NCBI GenBank assembly: GCA_002205965.3
Contig: NADL03000545.1
Coordinates: 124,001 to 188,000 of the forward strand
Source of the DNA: Kappaphycus alvarezii
Taxonomy: Eukaryota; Rhodophyta; Florideophyceae; Gigartinales; Solieriaceae
DNA length: 64,000 nt
Reading direction: 5' to 3'
Shown: piece after piece, positions 1-9,620 of the stretch
How positions within the stretch are numbered: position 1 is the first letter of the stretch
Layout: each line of letters opens with the position of its first letter
The notes under the pieces: model-generated
Told to the model about the DNA's origin: nothing
The model's database searches: none
What the model saw: the letters and a program-made list of their open reading frames with translations, nothing else
Position numbers and translations under genes: made by a program

Positions 1-549
1 TATGCCCTCCAGAATGGTGCGCTTCTTTGGTCACGATCTTTAGCGCGTGAACAAGGGGGGTTTGTCGACTGTGACGCCGATCCCGTAGTCGCCAACGGCA
101 GGGTTTTTATGAGCTCTTATGGTGCGGGGATCTTCGCTTTAGATCGCAACGATGGACGAACACTTTGGAACCATGAGGCGCGGTCGGTGACCGGGATCGC
201 CGTCTACGACAAACTTGTTCTCGCCGGCAGCGCTGATGGTCACCTGTGGGGCCTTTCTCAAAACGACGGTCAACTGCGCTACCACGTGGGTCTTCCTAGG
301 GGAAAAGCTTCTCGAATTCGCATCAGCGGCGATTTGGCGCTCTTCACGAGCGGCGATTCGGGTTTGGTGGTCGTTCGCGCGGCCACAGGGCAGCCGCTCC
401 AGGCGACACCACTGCTCGGCCTTCCGGCCGGAGCTCCTGAGGTTGATGGTGAGTTTGCTGCTGCTATCTCATCGCGTGGTTTTGTCTACGTCATGCGGCG
501 CGGTTCACCGGGGTTGGTAAGTTCCCGTAGTAACTGGCCTGGAATCTGA
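1..549 (+). CDS. PQQ-like beta-propeller protein, BamB-like (5' partial)
   Basis: The frame is open from base 1, so the N-terminus lies outside the window; about 182 residues are present. Repeated blade motifs are visible, such as GIFALDRNDGRTLW and HLWGLSQNDGQLRY, in which a hydrophobic strand is followed by an Asp/Asn-Gly turn and a Leu-Trp or Leu-Arg-Tyr end. This is the PQQ_2 type seven- or eight-blade propeller. In Gram-negative bacteria such proteins next to housekeeping genes are often BamB, the outer-membrane lipoprotein that helps BamA fold porins, but the lipobox that would show this is not in the window. The Nudix gene follows after 9 bases. BamB is an inference; the fold is well supported. 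Confidence 0.7.
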   Translation, partial: YALQNGALLWSRSLAREQGGFVDCDADPVVANGRVFMSSYGAGIFALDRNDGRTLWNHEARSVTGIAVYDKLVLAGSADGHLWGLSQNDGQLRYHVGLPRGKASRIRISGDLALFTSGDSGLVVVRAATGQPLQATPLLGLPAGAPEVDGEFAAAISSRGFVYVMRRGSPGLVSSRSNWPGI

Positions 550-558
550 GAATCACCG

Positions 559-957
559 GTGAATCGAGAGAAGATACGCGTGGTTTGCGCTGCTATCGAT
601 CGTGGTGGTTGCTATCTGATCACGCAACGAAGTGAACACGCCGTCTTCCCGTTCCTCTGGGAGTTTCCGGGCGGCCGCGTTGAAGACGGCGAAAGCGATG
701 AGGCCGCGTTGGTCAGGGAGCTCCATGGTCGCCTTGGGCTCGCGGCTCATCCCGGGAAACGTCTTTCACTCACGATCCGAGAGTACGACGATTACATCGT
801 GGAGCTTGCGCTGTATCGATGTGAATTGGGTGATGTCGAGCCTCAGCCTCTCACCGTCAACGCTATGGCGTGGGCCTCTCTCGAGGAGCTTGATCGCTTC
901 GAGTTTCCACCTGCTGATCAAGCTTCGATGAACGCACTTTTATTCGAAGGCGGCTGA
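559..957 (+). CDS. Nudix hydrolase, MutT-like, with altered Nudix box
   Basis: A 132-residue protein of the usual size for small MutT-type (deoxy)nucleoside triphosphate pyrophosphohydrolases. The N-terminal strand (RVVCAAIDRGGCYLITQR) and the FPFLWEFPGGRVEDGE loop are typical of enzymes that remove oxidised nucleotides or cleave small nucleoside diphosphate derivatives. The Nudix box starts normally (GGRVEDGE, seven residues, RE) but the metal-binding Glu-Glu of the REUXEEXGU consensus reads Gly-Arg here (RELHGRLGL). If this is not a sequencing error, catalysis should be weakened or lost. Start GTG at 559, nine bases after the beta-propeller stop, so the two are probably co-transcribed. Family assignment is firm; substrate is unknown. 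Confidence 0.8.
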   Translation: MNREKIRVVCAAIDRGGCYLITQRSEHAVFPFLWEFPGGRVEDGESDEAALVRELHGRLGLAAHPGKRLSLTIREYDDYIVELALYRCELGDVEPQPLTVNAMAWASLEELDRFEFPPADQASMNALLFEGG

Positions 958-1263
958 GCGGCGGTTTAAGTGGATTCTCGGGCCACACATCGCGTATGGG
1001 TCATTTTGGAACCAGCGTTTCAAACTACAACCATGATATGATGTAAATGAAACATTTTTTTTTATCATAACTTAATGATGAAAACTCTAAATCATCACCA
1101 TTTTATAACCGTCAGTGACTGTAGGTGGGGTTGAGAGTGCTGGCGCCGAGCTTACGCAAGGAGCCGCAAAAAATGCCCGTCTCGCCATCTCGGCCGTAGA
1201 AGGGGGCCGGATGGCTGAGAATGGGCAGACCGTTGATCGTGGGAAAGGGGCGGTTGTCGCTGG
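958..1263. other. intergenic region with an AT-rich segment
   Basis: No protein-coding frame here is convincing. The stretch 1020-1110 is strikingly AT-rich compared with its surroundings and holds a short A/T hairpin with a T-run (listed separately). The rest, up to the 3' end of the tRNA gene, shows no recognisable element. Confidence 0.5.
1045..1063 (+). terminator. weak candidate intrinsic terminator after the Nudix gene
   Basis: AAATG (1045-1049) pairs with CATTT (1053-1057) across a 3-base loop, followed directly by a T-run to 1063. The five-pair stem is A/T rich, so it would be weak, but the position 90 bases after the Nudix stop fits. Confidence 0.3.
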
Positions 1264-1338
1264 TGGTGGGCGCTACTGGGCTCGAACCAGTGACTTCCAC
1301 CGTGTGAAGGTGGCACTCTACCACTGAGTTAAGCGCCC
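1264..1338 (-). tRNA. tRNA-Val (anticodon CAC)
   Basis: On the minus strand a full cloverleaf can be folded. The acceptor stem GGGCGCT pairs with AGCGCCC. The D arm is ACTC-loop-GAGT. The anticodon arm CCACC/GGTGG carries the loop TTCACAC, giving anticodon CAC, which reads GUG. The T arm is ACTGG-TTCGAGC-CCAGT. The discriminator is A and CCA is encoded (1264-1266). It lies 3' of the acyltransferase on the same strand, so it may be released from a shared transcript. Confidence 0.95.
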
Positions 1339-1377
1339 CGGAGTGGGCGACGGATTCAAACCACCGTCGTAGGGGTG

Positions 1378-2453
1378 TCAGTAGACAAACCTTTTGCGTC
1401 GCGTCAAGTGCCCTCTGCGGGTCCCCGAATGTTGTGCCGTTAAAGGAAAGGTCTGGGGCGTCTTGCCTCTTCCCCTCGGCGGCGGCTTCGAGGTAGCGTG
1501 AGTCTACCAACCCGGCGATCTTAGCCATCACGCGGTCGGTGATCGCCTGAAAACGCTCTCGGTACTTGGTGGTCGCTTGCCGTGTCAGCGGAACGAATGG
1601 TGCATGGACTCTAAGCTCACCCAAAACTTGTCCGTCGGGTTCGAGAGCCTCGCCTATGCGATAGACCACGCGCCCTCCCCGGGCGATGGGGCTATTCCCG
1701 GGTAGATCTGCTCGGATCCACTGCACCCAACCGGTACAATGGTGGCATTGAGATGCTGCGCTAGTTGAACCATGCCAGTGCGACCGCGATTGAGTGTCCG
1801 AGAACGCGTGCCCTCTGGAAAGACCAGGACGTGACAACCATGGACTTGCATGGCTTCGCGGTTCAGTCGAACGACTTCGGCCATAACGGCGTCGAACTCG
1901 GCCTCGAAACGCACATGCGCGCGCTCCACCGTCGAAGCGTGGTGGTGGTCGCCGTGCGCGCGAGCATAGGCTTCAAAGAAACGAAAAAGATCGCTGCTTT
2001 TCTCCAGAGTACGCTCGATCGCTTCGGGCGCGCTTCGCCCATCGACCAAATCGCGCAAGGTGCGATATTCACGTTCATCGGGCGCGTGTCCGACGCATTC
2101 TCGGAAGCGCGATGCTATGATATAACCGCGCGACGGCACCGGGATTGTGTTCATCGCCATCATGAAACGGGAGATCCAGGGATTCTCGTAGTACTTGCCT
2201 TTTACCCAGGTCGCGGTGAAGCGTCCGATGCCCGACGATAAAGAGCGTATTGAAAAGGCCAATAGTTATAGCGATCGGTGTGGTTCATCGCGAGGAAGAC
2301 GCTTCTGTTGGGTATATTCTCTAAACCTTCGACGACGATCTCTGTCTTTGGCGGAAGGTTGTAGTTTGGCCAGAGCAGGGTCCAGGCAATGATTTTTTGG
2401 CCGATAGGAACCCGATTTAAACGGACCTTCTGCAGGACTTTGGCATCGAGCAT
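1378..2453 (-). CDS. PlsC-family lysophospholipid acyltransferase (frameshifted)
   Basis: Three frames on the minus strand join into one acyltransferase of about 355 residues. The N-terminal part has the acyltransferase block MNHTDRYNYWPFQ. The middle part has the acyl-acceptor motif VFPEGTRSR followed by GMVQLAQHLNATIVPV. The last part continues GGRVVYRIGEAL to a basic C-terminus. Such enzymes transfer acyl chains to (lyso)phospholipids at the inner membrane. Frame changes lie near 2230 and 1690, and probably a third near 1400-1480, because the last frame otherwise runs through the tRNA gene. The stop at 1378 assumes that third change. The start is the ATG at 2453; a TTG at 2492 is possible. 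Exact substrate is unknown. Confidence 0.75.
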
Positions 2454-2620
2454 AACCCTAGCGCTTGTCGCTGAATCCTCGGTCCGTCGCAATGATGGTG
2501 TTTGGCCTACGAGTCATCATGCGTCCCCGAACACGATAAGGGGATACCGGATCTTTGAATGGCTGAGTTGCTTCTGGCATGAACCGCGTCGCAATCATGC
2601 TTCTTTAACCGAGTTCCTCG

Positions 2621-4323
2621 ATGACCGAAACCGATCTGAAATGTCGCCTAACCCACGAGCTTCGACGTTCTTTCCACAAGCTCAAGACGAGTATCGAGCT
2701 GCCGGACAACCCACCACCCGTTGTTTTGACTTCGCCGAAGACCGAGGAACATGGTGATTTTGCCTGCAACATCGCTTTGGTTCTGGCGCGATCGGCCAAG
2801 CGAAATCCTCGCGATCTTGCTGCATTACTCGTGCGAGATCTCGGCGATGCCGGCGGATTGCTCGAACGCGCTGAGGTTGCTGGACCGGGTTTCATCAACC
2901 TTTTTGTCTCGGCACATGCCTGGCGACGTGTCCTCAGTGATATCCTAAAGCAGGGTCCGCGGTGGATTCGCAGCAACCATGGTCAAGGACACCGTGTCCT
3001 GCTCGAGTACGTCAGCGCGAATCCCACCGGCCCCCTGCATGTTGCCCATGGTCGCGGAGCGGTCACGGGCGATGTGTTGGCCAATCTTCTCGATGCGGCT
3101 GGCTATCGGGTAGAGCGTGAATTCTACGTGAACGATCAGGGTCACCAAGTCGACGTCTTGGCACGGTCGATTCATCTGCGCTACCGCGAACTTTTTGGCG
3201 ACATCATCGAGCCGCCGGACGAATTTTATCCCGGCGGGTACATTCGAGATATTGCCCGAGCCTTACGCGACATTGAAGGAGAGCGCTACCTCAAGGTTCC
3301 GGAAAATGACTGGCTAGAACCGTGCGCGATTTTGGGATCAAGCGCCTGCTCGAGCGTATTCGAGCGGATTTGGACGCCTTTGGGGTGCGTTTCGATCGGT
3401 TTACGAGTGAACGGGAGCTTGTGTCTCGGGGAGATCTCGATGGTCTACTTCGGGAACTCAAGAGCCGTGATGTGGTCTATCAGCAGGACGGCAAAACCTG
3501 GTTTCGCACGACGGACTATGGCGATGACAAGGATCGGGTCGTCATTCGAGAGGATGGTCGAAGTACCTACTTTTGCTCGGACATCGCTTATCAACGCGAC
3601 AAAGCTGAACGCGGCTTTGACAGCTTGATCAACATCTGGGGCGCCGACCATGGTGGCTACGTCGCTCGGGTCAGAGCGGGTCTCGAAGCCCTGGGCTATG
3701 CCCCCGCGCTACTCGATGTTGTGCTTATCCAGATGGTGAGCCTCACCCGAAGCGGTGAAGCGGTGCGTATGGGCAAGCGCTTGGGCACCGCCGTGTGGCT
3801 TCGCGATGTTGTCGAAGAGGTCGGGCGAGACGCTGTGCGCTATTTCTTCCTGTTGCGGCGCTCGGACTCTCAGTTTGACTTTGATCTCGACCTCGCGACC
3901 AAAAAATCCCTCGATAACCCGGTCTATTACGCCCAGATGGGTCACGCTCGCCTGTGCTCGATCATGCACCGAGCCGAAGAGCAGGGTTATCCGACCCCGC
4001 AGGATGGCGACGGCGCCCTCGATGCGCTCGCCCTCCGGGAGGAGCTTCGTCTGATCAAAATGATGGCGTGTGCGCCGGAGGTCGTCGTCCATGCGGCCAC
4101 AAGTCGCGAACCTCACCAAGTTGTCTTTTATGTGCAAGAGCTTATCGCCGAATTTCACAGCTATTATACCCGGTACGGGAGCTCCGAGCGGGTGATCTCC
4201 AACGACTCCACGAAGACGCGCGCGCGTTTGTTGCTGTGCTCGGCGCTTCGGACGACACTAGGGGCCTTGCTTGGGATCCTTGGTGTCGAGGCTCCGGAGC
4301 GGATGGAACAACCCGAAGCGTAG
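2621..4323 (+). CDS. argS: arginyl-tRNA synthetase (one frameshift)
   Basis: Class I aminoacyl-tRNA synthetase charging tRNA-Arg, about 567 residues, the normal size. The N-terminal Add-1 domain is followed by NPTGPLHVAHGRGAV, the HIGH-type ATP site with Ala in place of the second Gly. FYVNDQGHQVDVLARS is a typical ArgS block. IWGADHGGYVARV and VRMGKRLGT (position of KMSK) follow, then a helical C-terminal anticodon-binding domain containing KSLDNPVYYAQMGHARLCSI. The frame changes near 3315: after PENDWLEP the continuation VRDFGIKRLL lies one frame away, explained by one G missing from a short run. The SPOR gene follows after 17 bases. Confidence 0.93.
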
Positions 4324-4340
4324 CGAGGAGCCTTAATCTC

Positions 4341-5054
4341 ATGCGAGACGTCCGACGCCTCCAAGAGCGCGTTGACCTTCGTCTGGATCGCACCCAGGTG
4401 ATCTGGCTGACGTTTGGTTTTACACTTTTATTGGGCGTGAGTTTTACGCTCGGCTTATTCACCGGGCGTCGTGCTGAACGTCGCCTGCATGCCGCAGAGC
4501 TTCGCGCCAAAGCCGACCCGATCGAGGCTATCGAAGAGAACTCATCGAAGTACGATACCCTGACTTTTTATCGGGAGCTGAAAGAGGACGCGCCGCAGCG
4601 ACCGGCTTCTGAATCCGTGGCCGTTAGGTCAGCGCCGGAAGCGAAGCCTGAGCGAGACGACAACCCGTCACCTAAGGAATCGAGTCGCCCCGCATCGGCC
4701 CTGGAGGTTCGGGGTGATGATCGACCTCCCGAAAAACAGCCCGATGCTGACGACGGTGACGAGTCTGACGACAGCTACGTGGCGATCCGCCACAAGCTCA
4801 ACAACGGCCCGGCAGCGCTCGGCCAATACACGGTGCAGGTCAGTGCTTTTCAAGATCGCGACGAAGCGAGTGCCTTCGCCTCGTCTTTGGAGCGTAAGGG
4901 TTTTCAGCCTTTTATTACCGAAGCATCGTTGCCTGAGAAAGGTACATGGTATCGAGTGCGGTTAGGCGCTTTCGAAAATGAGTTCGAAGCTACTGTCGCT
5001 AAGCAGCTCCTGGCTCGTGACGATATTCCAGCGTGGGTGCTCGAGACTCAGTGA
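4341..5054 (+). CDS. SPOR-domain inner-membrane protein
   Basis: Intact protein of 237 residues. A short cytoplasmic N-terminus is followed by one transmembrane helix (about residues 16-38, VIWLTFGFTLLLGVSF), a long acidic and proline-rich periplasmic linker (about 60-150), and a C-terminal SPOR domain (about 160-237, starting GQYTVQVSAFQDRDEASAFA and containing WYRVRLGAF). SPOR domains bind denuded glycan strands of septal peptidoglycan, so a role at the division site is likely, as for FtsN or DedD. The ATG at 4341 is chosen because AGGAG (4326-4330) lies upstream; the open frame extends further 5' inside argS. The argS-SPOR gene order suggests one transcript. Confidence 0.88.
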   Translation: MRDVRRLQERVDLRLDRTQVIWLTFGFTLLLGVSFTLGLFTGRRAERRLHAAELRAKADPIEAIEENSSKYDTLTFYRELKEDAPQRPASESVAVRSAPEAKPERDDNPSPKESSRPASALEVRGDDRPPEKQPDADDGDESDDSYVAIRHKLNNGPAALGQYTVQVSAFQDRDEASAFASSLERKGFQPFITEASLPEKGTWYRVRLGAFENEFEATVAKQLLARDDIPAWVLETQ

Positions 5055-5090
5055 TTTACTCGAATTCGGGCTTGCCTCGCCGAGGCCGTG

Positions 5091-5623
5091 ATGACGACTA
5101 TGTACAAGGATCGGCTCGGTTTCGCGAACAGGGCGCATCGCGCGGCGTTTAAGACAGCATGGCGTCTCGGCTGCATGCATACGCCACGTCGGCTTCATCG
5201 CTTCCGAGTCGCCATCCTGCGAAGCTTCGGTGCGGTGATCGACGAGGGGTGTTCGGTGTATCCTGACGCGAAGATCTGGGCGCCTTGGAACTTAGTGATG
5301 CACTTCGATAGCTGCCTCGCTGACGGTGTCGACTGCTACAACGTTGACCGAATCGAAATCGGCCGCCATGCGGTTGTCAGCCAGCGTGCGTATCTTTGCT
5401 CGGCGGGTCATGACTTCAACGACTCTGACTTCGCGCTCACAACCCAGCCTATCATCCTCCGTGAGCGTGTTTGGGTTGCGGCAGAGGCATTCATCGGTCC
5501 GGAGTCACGATGCACGAAGGCTCTGTGGCAGCCGCTCGGGCCGTCGTCACCAAAGACGTTGATCCCTGGACCATTGTTGCCGGTAATCCAGCGCGACCGA
5601 TTGGCGAGCGAAAACTGCGCTGA
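5091..5623 (+). CDS. hexapeptide-repeat (left-handed beta-helix) acetyltransferase, WcaF-like (one frameshift)
   Basis: About 177 residues. The opening ([20 protein letters not shown]) and the later blocks AHGAVVS-like [30 protein letters not shown] and, in another frame, [20 protein letters not shown] followed by AGNPARPIG, match putative colanic-acid-type O-acetyltransferases. These use acetyl-CoA to acetylate sugars of capsule or other surface polysaccharide and fold as a trimeric left-handed beta-helix. The frame changes near 5500. GTG at 5088 precedes the ATG at 5091. The gene converges with the calcium-loop lipoprotein, whose stop lies 20 bases away. Confidence 0.8.
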
Positions 5624-5643
5624 CGGGCAATTCGGTTGCCGGG

Positions 5644-6295
5644 CTAGCGGTTCGGCCGTCCGGTTGGATTCGGGGGGCGTCGTGAGCTGCGGCGATCCCA
5701 ATGGTCGACAAGGCCATCGCCATTGGTGTCAGTGCCGACGCGCTCGAGCTCGCGCGGACAAAGTACTCCAGGTGTCGATCCGGCCGTCGCCGTTGGTGTC
5801 CGACTCCATGCGTTCGATCTGACCATCGGTGTAGAAACGTGTGATATCCGCGCGCCCATCGTAGTCGATATCGAGTTGCTTCTTCACCAAAACCGCGCGC
5901 TCATAATACGAAATCACATCGATCCGGCCGTCGAAGTCGAGGTCACTCTGTTCGCTGGAGAGCTCGCCGTCGTCGTCGTAGAGTTGAACGATATCGATCG
6001 TACCATCGTTGTTGAGATCGACGTCCTTGCGCTGCAGGATTTCACCAGCATCGGCGTCGATGCGGACAAACTTGAAAACGTTTGGGCGATTATCGCGATT
6101 GAGATCATACTCACGGATCTCAAGGCCGCGAGCGGCAGCCCAGGCATTGGCGTCTGAAGGATCGATACCCATCGTCGATGATACCGCGCGAGCCGGAGCG
6201 CCTTGATTCGTGCCCGACTCGCAGGCGATGAACGCTAAGGCAAAGAGCAGTGGCGACGTCGCCCTGGGCCAATATCGATCCGAAAACGATGGCAT
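5644..6295 (-). CDS. lipoprotein with repeated calcium-loop (EF-hand/thrombospondin-3-like) motifs (one frameshift)
   Basis: The ATG at 6295 gives a signal peptide ending in the lipobox LAFIAC, so the protein should be lipidated. After residue about 60 there are at least six evenly spaced Asp-rich loops: DLNRDNRPNVFKF, DLNNDGTIDIVQL, DLDFDGRIDVISY, DIDYDGRADITRF, DTNGDGRIDTW and, after a frame change near 5770, DTNGDGLVDHWD. The D-x-(N/D)-x-D-G pattern binds calcium in EF-hand, dockerin and thrombospondin type 3 repeats. I do not recognise a named family. A surface or periplasmic calcium-stabilised repeat protein is the best reading. Neighbours give no further clue. Confidence 0.75.
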
Positions 6296-6469
6296 CTGCT
6301 CGTGGACTCCTCGCCCGACTCCCTCTCGCGCCGGATCCCAAGGTACTCGCTGATCACACGTATCAGGGGAGGCCAACCGACGTCTAGGATCGATCAAACG
6401 CCGCTGTCGGCGCCTAAGAGGCCTCGATTCATCTTGCTCTGATCATGATGTCGCCATATATTGCCCTAT

Positions 6470-6697
6470 ATGGGCGAGCGGAAGGTTTCGACCACAGTTT
6501 ATATCACCCAGCAGCAAAGTGAGCGTCTGAAGCTCTTGAATGCGCGAACCCGGGTGCCCGTGGCCGAGTATATCCGTCAGGGTATCGACCACATCCTAGC
6601 TGAGAACGCCGACAAGCTCCCTGGACAGCTCGAGCTCAGCCCTAAGCAAGTTTCAGGTGGTTCTCGAAACGCCGACCGTCGGTCGGTTGAAGATTAA
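6470..6697 (+). CDS. ribbon-helix-helix (CopG/Arc-type) DNA-binding protein
   Basis: Small protein of 75 residues. KVSTTVYITQQQSERLKLLN followed by VPVAEYIRQGIDHIL is a classical ribbon-helix-helix pattern: a short polar beta-strand that enters the major groove, then two amphipathic helices that form the dimer. The ATG at 6470 is preferred to the in-frame TTG at 6461. The C-terminus is polar and probably disordered. It lies 22 bases upstream of lepA on the same strand with no toxin-like partner nearby, so an autonomous regulator is likelier than an antitoxin. The target is unknown. Confidence 0.75.
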   Translation: MGERKVSTTVYITQQQSERLKLLNARTRVPVAEYIRQGIDHILAENADKLPGQLELSPKQVSGGSRNADRRSVED

Positions 6698-6719
6698 GTC
6701 GTTCGACGAAAGACTTTGA

Positions 6720-8515
6720 ATGAGCCTGGCTAAAATCCGCAACTTTTCGATTATTGCTCACATTGATCACGGCAAGAGTACCCTGGCGGATCGCATCTTA
6801 GACCTTACCGAAGCCGTCGATGAGCGCACCCGAAAAGACCAATTCCTCGACAAGATGGAGCTCGAGCGGGAGCGCGGGATCACCATCAAGGCGCAAGCTG
6901 TCCGGCTGAACTACACCGCGTCCGATGGCGTATCCTACCGTTTTAACCTGATCGACACGCCGGGTCATGTCGACTTCACCTACGAAGTCTCGCGTTCGCT
7001 GGCCGCATGCGATGGCGCGCTTCTCGTGGTCGATGCTACCCAGGGCGTCGAGGCTCAAACCGTAGCGAACGTCTACCTCGCCCTCGACAACGATCTGGAG
7101 ATCCTCCCGTGGTCAACAAGATCGATCTGCCGAGCGCCGACGTCGATCGTGTCGTCGCCGAGGTTGAGGAAGACATTGGCCTCGACGCGAGCGATGCCGT
7201 CGCGGTGAGCGCTAAAGAAGGCACGGGTGTCAAGGATCTCTTGGAGGCGATCTGTCAGCGTTTACCACCTCCAGCTGGCGATCCCGACGCACCGCTGAAG
7301 GCGTTGCTCTTCGATTCGTGGTTCGACGCCTACCGCGGGGTGATCGTGTTGGTGCGTATCGTCGATGGCCGGGTCAAGAAGGGCACGCGGATTCATTTGA
7401 TGCAGGCCGGACAGGATTACGATGTTCTTGAAGTGGGTGCGTTTACCCCGGCGCCGGAGCGTCTAGCTGAGCTAGCGGCGGGCGAGGTGGGTTTCATCAT
7501 CGCGAACATCAAAGATATTCAGCACGCTAAAGTCGGCGACACGCTCACCGAGGCTGCGAGGCCTACTCAAGCGTCGCTACCGGGGTTCAAAGACGTCAAT
7601 CCCATGGTGTTTGCGGGTTTTTTCCCGGTGGACTCGAAAGACTACGAGGACCTGAAGGAGGCGTTGGAGAAGCTCAAGTTGAACGATGCTGCAGTGCACT
7701 ACGAGCCGGAAACAAGCCAAGCTCTGGGCTTCGGTTTTCGCACGGGATTTTTGGGGCTGCTCCACTTGGAGATCATCCAGGAGCGTTTGGAGCGCGAGTT
7801 TGGCCTCGATCTCATCACCACGGCACCGACGGTGATCTACCATGTCTACCGTAACGACGGCGAGATGCTCCGCGTCGACAACCCGGCACACCTCCCGAAG
7901 ACCCAGGACATCGATCGCATCGAAGAGCCGATGATCCTCGCCAATCTCCACGTTCCCAATGAATACGTAGGTGTGGTGATGAAGCTCTGTGAAGAGCGAC
8001 GCGGGACTCAACGAAACCTGAGCTACGCCTCGAAGCGCCGCGTGGTGGTGAGCTATGAGCTGCCATTGGCCGAGGTCGTCTACGATTTCTACGATCGGCT
8101 GAAGAGTGTTTCGCGGGGTTATGCTTCGGTAGACTACGAGCTTTCCGAATATCGCAGGAGCGCGCTCATCAAGTTGGATGTCCTGATCAACGGTGAGATT
8201 TGCGATGCGCTCTCGGTGATCGTACATCGGGAAAACGCGTTCCATCGCGGCCAACAGTTGACCTCAAAACTCAAAGATCTCATCCCACGGCAACAATTTG
8301 AAGTGGCTATTCAGGCGGCGATCGGCACGAAGGTGATCGCCCGCACGACGGTGAAAGCGTTCCGAAAGAACGTTACCGCGAAATGCTACGGCGGCGATAT
8401 TTCTCGAAAGCGGAAGCTGCTGGAAAAGCAAAAAGAAGGCAAAAGGCGAATGAAGGCCGTAGGAAGCGTCGAGATCCCCCAAGAGGCATTTCTTGCCGTG
8501 TTGCAAACCGAGTAG
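6720..8515 (+). CDS. lepA: elongation factor 4 (LepA) (one frameshift)
   Basis: Translational GTPase of about 598 residues, the standard LepA length. [16 protein letters not shown] is the P-loop, [11 protein letters not shown] switch [11 protein letters not shown] the G3 motif and [15 protein letters not shown] the G4 motif, followed by EF-G-like domains and the LepA-specific C-terminal domain ([20 protein letters not shown]). It acts on stalled or mis-positioned ribosomes. The frame changes at about 7110, directly before the G4 motif, where one G is missing between CCC and GTG. The start ATG at 6720 gives the canonical [13 protein letters not shown]-terminus. lepA upstream of lepB is a common bacterial order. 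Confidence 0.95.
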
Positions 8516-8623
8516 TTTATTCTTTGGAGCAGGGCTCAAGGCTGGCGTTGCGGGGCCAGGCGCAGGTATAGCGCGAGCGGCCCGCGGTAGAGTGCCACGG
8601 GATCATAATCGGAGGACACGTCT

Positions 8624-9549
8624 TTGCTCTCGATACTTGCGGCTCCAGGGAGCAGCGAAGCTCGCCGCGCTCGAAAATTGGCGAAGGCACGGTTAAAAGA
8701 CACCAACCGTTTGCTCCGACGCGCGAAGAATTTAAAGCCCGAGCTGCGCGCGTCGATCCTCGAAACGTGCCGGCTACTCGAGGAAGCTCTTCGCGGCGAA
8801 GAGGTCGATGCTATCAAAAAACAGACCGAAGTTCTGGGCGAAGCCGCTGACCATCACCTCGCGTCGTACCGCAAACCCGCTTGGCGCGAGACTCTTGAAT
8901 CCGTCGGCACTGCGGTCCTGATCGCCTTAGTCTTTCGCAGCTTTGTCCTCGAGGCCTTCAAGATCCCCAGCGGTTCGATGATCCCCACGCTCGCGATCGG
9001 CGATCAAATCTCGTTAATAGCTGATTTACGGCATTCGAATTCCGTTCACGTCGATCCGTCTCGTGAATTTTTTTATGCCCGAGCGAGGCGACGTGATCGT
9101 CTTTATCTGTCCATGCCCAAGCCACGCCGATTTTATCAAACGCGTCGTCGGCTTACCCGGTGACCGCGTCGAAGTTCGTGAAAGCATCGTCTATGTTAAC
9201 GGCCGGGCGCTTCCGCGCTCTAGCGGTGATAAAACCACGTATTGGGACTACGACGAGGTTCCGATCGTTGGTATCAAGCCGAAGGACTGCGTTTTACCGA
9301 GAGTAACGGAGAAAAGAGCTACTCAGTTATTCTTGAAGATAGTCCAATACATACGACCACGACTACGGACCTTTCGTGGTTCCCGAAGGGGAAGTCTTCG
9401 TGATGGGCGACAATCGAGATAATTCCTGGGATAGCCGAGCTTTCGGTGCGGTACCCCTGTCCAATATCCTCGGCCGATCGATGTTTGTTTGGTGGTCCTG
9501 GGGGCCGCGGGGACTCGCCTTCGAGCGTTTAGGATCCTGGATCGACTAA
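8624..9549 (+). CDS. lepB: signal peptidase I (several frameshifts)
   Basis: Type I leader peptidase of about 309 residues spread over several frames. A soluble N-terminal helical region of about 90 residues precedes the membrane helix ([21 protein letters not shown]) and the catalytic serine block [11 protein letters not shown]. The lysine of the Ser-Lys dyad is in [16 protein letters not shown]. The C-terminal blocks [20 protein letters not shown] and [12 protein letters not shown] are standard. Two single-base losses are visible near 9010 (a T) and 9018 (an A), one change near 9298 and one near 9360. GGAGGA at 8611-8616 points to TTG at 8624 as the start. The long N-terminal extension before the membrane helix is unusual for E. 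coli-type LepB. Confidence 0.9.
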
Positions 9550-9620
9550 TTTTGGGATTTTTTTGGCGTCTCCCTCGTCGTAGCCTTGCCTCGCACCGTG
9601 TTTGTGACGCTACGTCCAAC

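Noticed and set aside
1112..1837. long minus-strand frame whose C-terminus reads through the tRNA
   Set aside because: The part before about 1400 is the acyltransferase; the part beyond is only a translation of the tRNA-Val gene and flanks, so it was not kept.
5723..6157. plus-strand frame opposite the calcium-loop lipoprotein
   Set aside because: It mirrors the repeated Asp codons on the other strand and has no domain; the lipoprotein with its lipobox and loops is the real gene.
7577..8254. long minus-strand frame inside lepA
   Set aside because: Shadow of a highly conserved gene; no own motif or ribosome-binding site.
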